Positions 57,957 through 64,000 of a stretch of DNA of 64,000 bases are shown one piece after another. The notes below the pieces were generated by a model that worked only from the letters and a program-made list of their open reading frames with translations, had not been told where the DNA came from and ran no database searches. Position 1 is the first letter of the stretch. Every line of letters begins with the position of its first letter. The position numbers were made by a program, and so were the translations under genes. Source of the DNA: Acinetobacter pullicarnis (GTDB lineage Bacteria; Pseudomonadota; Gammaproteobacteria; Pseudomonadales; Moraxellaceae); assembly GCF_006352475.1 (NCBI RefSeq), contig NZ_VCMZ01000001.1:496001-560000 (forward strand). Reading direction: 5' to 3'.

Positions 57957-58913
57957 TTAAGGGATTTCAGTTGTGCTTCTAAGTTGCTCTGTGGACGGTT
58001 GCGTAATTGAATGCATCGGTTTTTCTGGTAGAAAAAAGTGTAGCGTTGCGCCTTTGCGTAATCGGTCTGGGTCTCCTTGAATAAAAGCATGTCTATTATT
58101 TCGTTTCAGTTCTTGCATGACTGTGCTGGTCTTTTGATGGGTACTTCGTGCGATTTGCTCTGCAATTTGTGAAAGGGATTGGCTGCCTCGAACCAGATAG
58201 CTTTGTGGTATGGCTTCGAGACCATCGTCGGGGTCTGCTGTTGTATTTAAATTGATGTCGGGATTGAGTGCTTTGGTGCTGTATGGCTCAATCGGCTGAT
58301 TTTCGGGTTCATTTTCAGATGAAGGTTGCTCAAGGGGCTCGCTGCTGATTAAAGCCGTCATTGCGGCTGCATTTGCGGGATAAAGCGGTTCAAAGGAGGC
58401 CGTACTGAGCTGAGATTGTCTTGAGGTTGTATTGGGGAGGTCTAATGCAATTTCACTTTCGTGCGCAATGCTTTGGGGCAGAAAAACTTGCTCATTTATT
58501 GAGGTTGATGAAGTGGATCGCAATTGATTTAGGTCACAGTTTACTTGTTGAAAATGAATGACATTATCGACTTTGATTTTGAGGAGTAGATTGAGCTGAC
58601 TGTGGGGGATGGGTTGTAATGCAGTCAAGACAATGATGCCCTGACGACCATCGCCAGTTTTTCGGATGTAAATATTGAAATGTGGGTGATTTTGATCGGG
58701 TAATCTCAGCGAACTCAGATCTTCAGCATTGGCAAGGCTGACTTCCAGCACCGTTCGCGGTTCAACATTGCGGTATTTTATTTCTGCATAAAATAATTCA
58801 CTGGGATTGGATTGAAGTTGGATCGGTTCAAAACTAATTGCAAGGCTATGCTTTGACGCAAAAAGCATGATTATAAAGATGGGGAATCTCAAGTTTTTAT
58901 GGGTGCTCATCAT
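57957..58913 (-). CDS. FimV-like N-terminal half (periplasmic, LysM-like)
   Basis: 318 residues with a signal peptide ending near SLAIS. The N-terminal domain (FEPIQLQSNPSELFYAEIKYRNVE, IIVLTALQPIPHSQLNLLLKI) matches the FimV start domain. A C-terminal LysM-like segment reads YLVRGSQSLSQIAEQI, followed by NNRHAFIQGDPDRLRKGATLHF, the FimV form of this motif. FimV organises type IV pili and twitching through peptidoglycan contact at the pole. Here the protein stops before any transmembrane segment. Confidence 0.7.
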   Translation of the reverse strand: MMSTHKNLRFPIFIIMLFASKHSLAISFEPIQLQSNPSELFYAEIKYRNVEPRTVLEVSLANAEDLSSLRLPDQNHPHFNIYIRKTGDGRQGIIVLTALQPIPHSQLNLLLKIKVDNVIHFQQVNCDLNQLRSTSSTSINEQVFLPQSIAHESEIALDLPNTTSRQSQLSTASFEPLYPANAAAMTALISSEPLEQPSSENEPENQPIEPYSTKALNPDINLNTTADPDDGLEAIPQSYLVRGSQSLSQIAEQIARSTHQKTSTVMQELKRNNRHAFIQGDPDRLRKGATLHFFLPEKPMHSITQPSTEQLRSTTEIP

Positions 58914-59001
58914 GGTTCAGCGTGTGATGCTTACGGTTCTTGCGAAAGTATAACGCAGTTCATTTGGCCCAAATCGACTTTTTAACACGGATGAAATGAA
59001 A

Positions 59002-59028
59002 CAAGCCGATCAAATTTGATCGGCTTGG
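59002..59028 (-). terminator. terminator hairpin of asd
   Basis: CAAGCCGATCA and TGATCGGCTTG around AATT; the minus-strand tail is TTTC-rich but interrupted. About 80 nt downstream of asd. Confidence 0.6.
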
Positions 59029-59107
59029 CAACTTTGAATTTTAATAGCGTAGGCTTCACTGTGCTGAATGAAATACTTTTTTCAATCGCAGCTGTTTGAG
59101 CGCAGGC

Positions 59108-60226
59108 TTAGCCCAATTTATGCTCAATTAAGATGCGAAGCATACGACGTAATGGCTCAGCAGCACCCCAAAGCAATTGGTCACCAACAGTGAAAGCACC
59201 GAGATATTCTTTGCCCATGTTGAGTTTACGCAAGCGGCCGACTGGAACACTTAATGTCCCTGTTACTGCAACAGGGGTTAAGTCAGTCATTGACGCTTCG
59301 CGGGTATTTGGAATCACTTTTGCCCACGGATTTGATTGACGAATCATGTCTTCAATCTCATCCAATGGAATATCTTTTTTCAGCTTGATGGTGAGTGCTT
59401 GAGAGTGACAACGCATTGCCCCAATACGAACACAATGGCCATCAATCGGCACAATTTGTGCGTTGCCTAAGATCTTGTTGGTTTCAACTTGACCTTTCCA
59501 TTCTTCTTTCGATTGACCGCTTTCAAGCTGTTTGTCGATATACGGAATGAGAGAACCTGCCAGTGGTACGCCAAAGTTAGCAGAAGGGAAGCCTTCGCCA
59601 CGTTGTAACTCAGCAATTTTACGGTCGATGTCTAAGATGGGGGTCTTAGGATCATCGAGTAAATCTTTGCTGCTGTTGTAAAGGTAGCCCATACCAGTGA
59701 TGAGTTCACGCATATTTTGCGCGCCAGCACCGGAAGCCGCTTGATAAGTCATTGCGGATAACCATTCTACAGCGTTGTTTTGGAACAATGCGCCAACACC
59801 CATCAACATCAGGGATACGGTACAGTTACCACCAACAAAGACTTTATTGCCATTGCTCAAGCCATCTTTGATGACGTTGAGATTGACTGGGTCTAACACA
59901 ATAATGGCTTCATCATCCATACGCAGGGTTGATGCTGCATCAATCCAATAGCCATTCCAATTTTCAGCTTTGAGTTTTGGGAAGACTTCAGATGTATAGT
60001 CACCACCTTGGCAGGTAATAATGACATCCATTTGCTTCAGACGACTAATGTCCGTTGCATCCATAAGTGCTGGGGCAGTCTTACCACCAAATGCAGGGGC
60101 TTGACCACCTGCATTACTGGTAGAAAAATAGAATGGTTCAATGTGAGCAAAATCATTCTCTTCAACCATACGTTGCATAAGGACGGAACCAACCATCCCG
60201 CGCCAACCGACCAGACCTACTTTCAT
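59108..60226 (-). CDS. asd: aspartate-semialdehyde dehydrogenase
   Basis: NADP-dependent enzyme of lysine, threonine, methionine and diaminopimelate synthesis. 372 residues, the gammaproteobacterial type. [29 protein letters not shown], catalytic cysteine in [10 protein letters not shown] near residue 135, [14 protein letters not shown] and [14 protein letters not shown]. Upstream of the fimV-like genes, as in Pseudomonas. Confidence 0.97.
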   Translation of the reverse strand: MKVGLVGWRGMVGSVLMQRMVEENDFAHIEPFYFSTSNAGGQAPAFGGKTAPALMDATDISRLKQMDVIITCQGGDYTSEVFPKLKAENWNGYWIDAASTLRMDDEAIIVLDPVNLNVIKDGLSNGNKVFVGGNCTVSLMLMGVGALFQNNAVEWLSAMTYQAASGAGAQNMRELITGMGYLYNSSKDLLDDPKTPILDIDRKIAELQRGEGFPSANFGVPLAGSLIPYIDKQLESGQSKEEWKGQVETNKILGNAQIVPIDGHCVRIGAMRCHSQALTIKLKKDIPLDEIEDMIRQSNPWAKVIPNTREASMTDLTPVAVTGTLSVPVGRLRKLNMGKEYLGAFTVGDQLLWGAAEPLRRMLRILIEHKLG

Positions 60227-60418
60227 GTCATTGTGCCTCGGTGCGTTAAAAAATAAAAAAGGGGGCTTGAGTGTATCAAAAGCACTTATAACTGCAAGTA
60301 CTACATAATCAAAACAGCAATATTCTTGTGAAATTTTTTTTTTCTATGTAGGTTCAAAATCATTGGCCGTAATATCTTTGAACTAGATTATTTTATTTAT
60401 TAGAAAAGGGAACAGATT

Positions 60419-61531
60419 ATGGTGTTGATTAATTTATGTGCATTCGTAGTCGTGTTCTTCAGTTTTTGGTCACTTATTCCAAGAGATGAGTGGTGGTTTA
60501 GAATTGCGGATTTTCCTCGATTACAAATACTAGCATTTGGATTGATTAGCTTATTGTTTATGTTGTTTTGGCCAGCAGCATGGGATATATGGCGTATCGG
60601 TTTGCTTATTTTATTAATGACAGCATTGGGTTATCAGATGTATATGGTATTGCCTTATACATTTGTCTGGAAAAAACAGGTATATCAAGTTAAACCTGAG
60701 CAAATTCAAGATAGTAAACAAATTTCATTATTGGTTTCCAACGTACTGACACCGAATGATCAATATCATTTGCTCATAGCACAAATTAATCAGTTACAAC
60801 CTGATCTGGTCTTAACGTTAGAAAGTGATCAAGCTTGGCAAAATGCATTATCCATATTAAATACTGATTATCCATATCGGGTTGCTGTACCTTTAGATAA
60901 CTTATATGGCATGCATTTATATAGTCGTTTGCCGCTGTTGGAAACAGAAGTTAAATTTATTTTGAGTGATGAAATTCCATCTATACATGCTACGGTCAAA
61001 TTACGCTCAGGACAGCCTGTACGTTTATTTTGTTTACATCCAAAGCCACCCAGTCCGACTGAAGCTAAAGATTCGACCTTAAGAGATGCTGAACTGCTTA
61101 TAGTTGGGAGTACGATTAAAGATCATGATGAGAGTTGTATTGTCATGGGGGATTTAAATGATGTGGCATGGTCACGTACCACTCGATTATTTCAACGTAT
61201 GAGTGGTTTGCTAGATCCACGAGTCGGTCGTAAATATATTAATACTTTCCATGCCGATTATCCTTTATTGCGCTGGTCTCTGGACCATATCTTCCATAGC
61301 CGAGATTTTGCATTGGTGCATATGGAGAGGCTTGAACATATCGGATCAGACCATTTCCCGATTTATACAGTATTACAAACTGGAAAAGTTTTTGAGCAAA
61401 GCCAAGAGATACTCACGGTAACGGCTGAAGATGAAAAAGATGCACAGCAAGCGATTCAAGATGGCATTGAAAAAGCAGAGCTTGAAGAAAAACCAGTCAC
61501 TGATCCAATTGTACAGCCTGAGCATCGCTAA
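60419..61531 (+). CDS. membrane-anchored endonuclease/exonuclease/phosphatase family protein
   Basis: 370 residues. Three short N-terminal hydrophobic segments (about 1-75) precede an EEP domain: LLVSNVLTPNDQYHLLIAQINQLQPDLVLTLE, RLFCLHPKPPSPTEAKDST, catalytic GDLNDVAWSRTT, and the C-terminal SLDHIFHSRDF and HIGSDHFPI. A charged C-terminal tail follows (EKDAQQAIQDGIEKAELEEK). The fold acts on phosphoesters; the true substrate (nucleic acid or lipid) is unknown. Divergent from asd. Confidence 0.85.
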   Translation: MVLINLCAFVVVFFSFWSLIPRDEWWFRIADFPRLQILAFGLISLLFMLFWPAAWDIWRIGLLILLMTALGYQMYMVLPYTFVWKKQVYQVKPEQIQDSKQISLLVSNVLTPNDQYHLLIAQINQLQPDLVLTLESDQAWQNALSILNTDYPYRVAVPLDNLYGMHLYSRLPLLETEVKFILSDEIPSIHATVKLRSGQPVRLFCLHPKPPSPTEAKDSTLRDAELLIVGSTIKDHDESCIVMGDLNDVAWSRTTRLFQRMSGLLDPRVGRKYINTFHADYPLLRWSLDHIFHSRDFALVHMERLEHIGSDHFPIYTVLQTGKVFEQSQEILTVTAEDEKDAQQAIQDGIEKAELEEKPVTDPIVQPEHR

Positions 61532-61558
61532 ATTTAAATACGCGAAGGCCATAATTAT

Positions 61559-61576
61559 TGTAAGTATATACTTACA
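61559..61576. promoter_or_regulatory. perfect 18-bp palindrome
   Basis: TGTAAGTATATACTTACA is a perfect inverted repeat, 28 bp past the EEP gene stop codon. It looks like a TetR- or MarR-type operator, but no regulator gene is next to it. Confidence 0.5.
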
Positions 61577-61869
61577 TTGAATTAAGCATTAAGTGGCTAG
61601 GCAATGATTGATATTCCAACTATTCTTGTTTTATCGGCACAAGGACATGGGAATGGAAGAGTCCCGATGATGGAAGTTGTACCGCCGAGGGAATTCGCAT
61701 CAGGGATATGATGATTGCAAATGGAAATCACACAATAAAAAAAGTTAAAAACATGACCTCATAAATCCGAGTTTTGCAGGACGCAGAACTCGGATTATGT
61801 TTTATGGCACGGTCAAAATAGGTTTAGGTGTTGAGCTGCCGGTGATACCGTCAATTTTCCTTCCTATGG
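61577..61869. other. gap with a short ORF and a hairpin
   Basis: About 290 bp. A 35-codon ORF (61604-61711, MIDIPTILVLSAQGHGNG at its start) has only a weak AGG 2 nt before the ATG. A hairpin (AATCCGAGTT with AACTCGGATT, 61763-61796) could end the glycosyltransferase transcript. Otherwise nothing recognised. Confidence 0.35.
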
Positions 61870-62979
61870 TTAGTATTTACGCTCGACCACGCTTTGGTAG
61901 AGGGCTAAAATCTGACCACACATTTCATCTAAACTAAATTGTGTGACTGCAGGAATATAATCAGGCTGTTGAACTTGTCGTTCAATCGCATTGAGAAGTG
62001 CCGCCTGATTGTCGACTTCGATTAAGCCTTGTGGATACAGTTGCGATAAGATTTCAGCAACACCCCCCCGGTTCCACCCAATCACCGGGGTACCCAAAGA
62101 CAATGCCTCTAAAGCAGTACGACCAAAAGTTTCCGCTTGAGTGGATAATGACAACACCACATCGCTAAACGCCAGCCATTCACGAATATCACTACGATGA
62201 CCGACAAAGGTAATATCGTCAACTAAACCTTTGTCTTTAATTTTTTGTTCAAGTTCATCTAAGTAGGCGGCTTTCTTGATGTCTGCACCACCGACCACCA
62301 CGGCATGTAAGCGTGGAAACTTTTTACGTAAGGTTGCAATCAGTTCAATCAGATTTTCATGGCCTTTAAGGCGTGTGATACGGCCCGGCAGGCAAATAAT
62401 AAAGCGGTCTTCTAACTGCGGATAATCATGAAAAGTCTGCTGAAACCATTGTGCTGCAGGCTGATAGCCATGTGGGAACTCTTGTGGATTGATTCCACGA
62501 TAAATACGTACAATATCTGCAGGTGGACAATTTGGATAATGGCTGGTGATGTAGTCGACCACACTGTTTGATACGGCAATGACTTTTTCGGCTTGGGTCA
62601 TAATGGCGCTATAGCGATTAATCGAGTAAAAGCCATGTACTGTGCTGATTAAGTGCGGACGTTTTGCAACAGGAATACCTCTTAAAGCAAGATGGGTAAT
62701 CCATGCAGGTACACGTGAACGCACATGTAAAATATCGGGTTGATGTTGCAAAATAAGTCTGCGCAATGGTCGAACTTGCCAGAGGCTCGCCAAAGATTTC
62801 TTTTGAATCGGTAGGTTTAAGTGTTGCGACCCCTCAGCTTCAAGCTGCGGGACTAAACGTCCACCATTGGAGACAACCAGTGATTCATGTCCTGCTGTGA
62901 TTAAGGCTTTGGCCACTTCTAAGGTCCCGCGTTCAACACCACCACTATTTAATTCAGGAAGTAATTGCATAACTTTCAT
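61870..62979 (-). CDS. glycosyltransferase family 4 protein
   Basis: About 369 residues from the ATG at 62979 (MKVMQLLPELNSGGVERGTLEVAK). GT-B fold: N-terminal GGVERG glycine loop, RGINPQEFPHGY, donor-binding FIICLPGRITRLKGHENLI and the E-x7-E motif region ETFGRTALEALSLGTPVIGWNRGG. Probably adds a sugar to the LPS/lipooligosaccharide core. The lipid A acyltransferase-like gene just upstream on the same strand supports an envelope role. Confidence 0.87.
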   Translation of the reverse strand: MKVMQLLPELNSGGVERGTLEVAKALITAGHESLVVSNGGRLVPQLEAEGSQHLNLPIQKKSLASLWQVRPLRRLILQHQPDILHVRSRVPAWITHLALRGIPVAKRPHLISTVHGFYSINRYSAIMTQAEKVIAVSNSVVDYITSHYPNCPPADIVRIYRGINPQEFPHGYQPAAQWFQQTFHDYPQLEDRFIICLPGRITRLKGHENLIELIATLRKKFPRLHAVVVGGADIKKAAYLDELEQKIKDKGLVDDITFVGHRSDIREWLAFSDVVLSLSTQAETFGRTALEALSLGTPVIGWNRGGVAEILSQLYPQGLIEVDNQAALLNAIERQVQQPDYIPAVTQFSLDEMCGQILALYQSVVERKY

Positions 62980-63140
62980 GAGCATGGGCCTTTTTGTGTT
63001 GGGTGGGTTGCAGTGAAGTGATCAGGCCAAGATAAGCCCAAAGCGGTAAATGTAAACGAATAGAAGTGAAGAAGTAAATACAAATTAAATAGCAGCTTCT
63101 CCAAACCTGTATTACTTAGGCAAAACTGAGACAAAATAAA

Positions 63141-64000
63141 TCAGTAAATCTCGTTATACCCCTCTGGACGTGTTTTAAAACGTCGATGGAACCACATATA
63201 TTGAGTTGGTGCGATGCGTAATTGATTTTCAATGATTTTATTGGTACGTGTCGCATCATCTAGTTCATCTTGGCTCGGCATATTTTCAATGACTGGCTCA
63301 ATTAGAATACGATAGCGCGGATCACGGACATCACCTTCGCGATAGAAATACAGTGGAATCGCCACGGCTTTAGAAATTTTAAGGAGGCGTCGATGTGCGG
63401 TCACTGTGGCTGCGGGCACATTGAAAAATGGCGCCATAATGCCTTGTTTTAAACCGAAGTCTTGATCTGGGCTGTACCAAATGGCATGGCCTTGTTGTAG
63501 GCGTCGAATCAAACCACGCATATCATCATGATCGATTTGCGCACCATAAATAGTTTGGCGGCAACGATAAATCAGCATATCAAACAGCGGGTTGTTCTGT
63601 GGTCGATAGACCACGTCGGGATCAAAATATTGTGAACAAATATAACCACCTGCATCTAGCAAGGTGCTGTGTGTTCCCATCAATAACACACCATGGCCAG
63701 CCGCTTGTGCCTGTTGAATATGTTCGAGTCCTTCAATGCTCACTCGACCTTGAAACCATTTGGGGCTGTACCAAGCATTCAGTGTTTCAAAGACACCCAA
63801 CATCATATCGACAAAGACTTGACGTGCGTTGTCCTCAACGTGTTGCGCAGACCATTCAGGAAAACACACTTCTAAATTACGCATGGTGGTTTTGCGCCGT
63901 GATTTGAGGCGCTTAAATGCAATATTTCCCAAGCAAGTGGCTAGACGATGTTGTAGCGCCCACGGCAGAATCGCCAAAAGCATAAGAAACACGATGGCTA
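63141..64000 (-). CDS. LpxL/LpxM-like lipid A acyltransferase family protein (5' end cut by window)
   Basis: At least 285 residues; the frame is open to the window edge, so the N-terminus, perhaps 10-20 residues, is missing and 63992 (GTG) is not taken as the start. The HTH-x4-D-type acyltransferase motif is GTHSTLLDAGG. Other family segments are RRKTTMRNLEVCFPEW, YRPQNNPLFDMLIYRCR, IWYSPDQDFGLKQGIMAPFFNVPAATV and QYMWFHRRFKTRPEGYNEIY. Inner-membrane enzyme transferring acyl chains to lipid A precursors; which position is acylated is not readable. Confidence 0.87.
   Translation of the reverse strand, partial: AIVFLMLLAILPWALQHRLATCLGNIAFKRLKSRRKTTMRNLEVCFPEWSAQHVEDNARQVFVDMMLGVFETLNAWYSPKWFQGRVSIEGLEHIQQAQAAGHGVLLMGTHSTLLDAGGYICSQYFDPDVVYRPQNNPLFDMLIYRCRQTIYGAQIDHDDMRGLIRRLQQGHAIWYSPDQDFGLKQGIMAPFFNVPAATVTAHRRLLKISKAVAIPLYFYREGDVRDPRYRILIEPVIENMPSQDELDDATRTNKIIENQLRIAPTQYMWFHRRFKTRPEGYNEIY

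Overview
The window reads as chromosomal DNA from an Acinetobacter species (Moraxellaceae, Gammaproteobacteria). Evidence: moderately AT-rich genes, the order rppH-ptsP, leuC-leuD-lipoprotein-leuB, asd-fimV-like-truA, a very long RNase E with low-complexity tail, and the protein sequences themselves. No phage, integron, CRISPR array or complete insertion sequence was seen. One small MITE-like element is present.

Layout. 1-11.2 kb: housekeeping and envelope genes (NAD-dependent epimerase, lipoproteins, glyQS, a DASS-family transporter, a membrane-anchored FAD oxidoreductase, OsmC and PspC proteins), ending in two identical tRNA-Lys(UUU) genes. 11.3-19.4 kb: acyl-CoA synthetase, rne, rluC and a HAD phosphatase. 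19.8-34.4 kb: a complete catabolic island for 3-phenylpropionate/cinnamate. It holds mhpD-mhpF-mhpE, an MhpT-like transporter, an HcaR-like LysR regulator, an OprD-type porin, an MhpC-like hydrolase, a second HcaR-like regulator, and the operon hcaE-hcaF-hcaC-hcaB-mhpB-hcaD. Ring dihydroxylation (HcaEFCD), rearomatisation (HcaB), meta cleavage (MhpB), hydrolysis (MhpC) and the hydratase/aldolase/dehydrogenase steps (MhpDEF) lead to succinate, pyruvate and acetyl-CoA. No mhpA hydroxylase is present.

34.5-42 kb: DMT exporter, MBL-fold hydrolase, catalase, a TetR regulator divergent from an AidB-like acyl-CoA dehydrogenase, and a tiny basic protein that looks like a divergent ArfA ribosome-rescue factor with an intrinsic terminator inside its reading frame. 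42-52.5 kb: ptsP-rppH, HAD-IB phosphatase, DUF2628 and DUF2789 proteins, LysR regulator, DUF2061 protein, and leuCD-lipoprotein-leuB. 52.8-64 kb: LprI-like protein, infA, AraC regulator, truA, asparaginase, FimV split into two genes, asd, an endonuclease/exonuclease/phosphatase-family membrane protein, a glycosyltransferase and a lipid A acyltransferase-like gene cut by the window end.

The observations most worth following are the ArfA-like gene with its in-frame terminator (41.7 kb), the MITE inserted into a terminator loop with an 8-bp target duplication (37.1 kb), the split fimV locus (57-59 kb), the Fur-box palindrome near leuC (48.4 kb) and the compact hybrid hca-mhp island. All functional calls come from reading the sequence against remembered family features; no database search was run.
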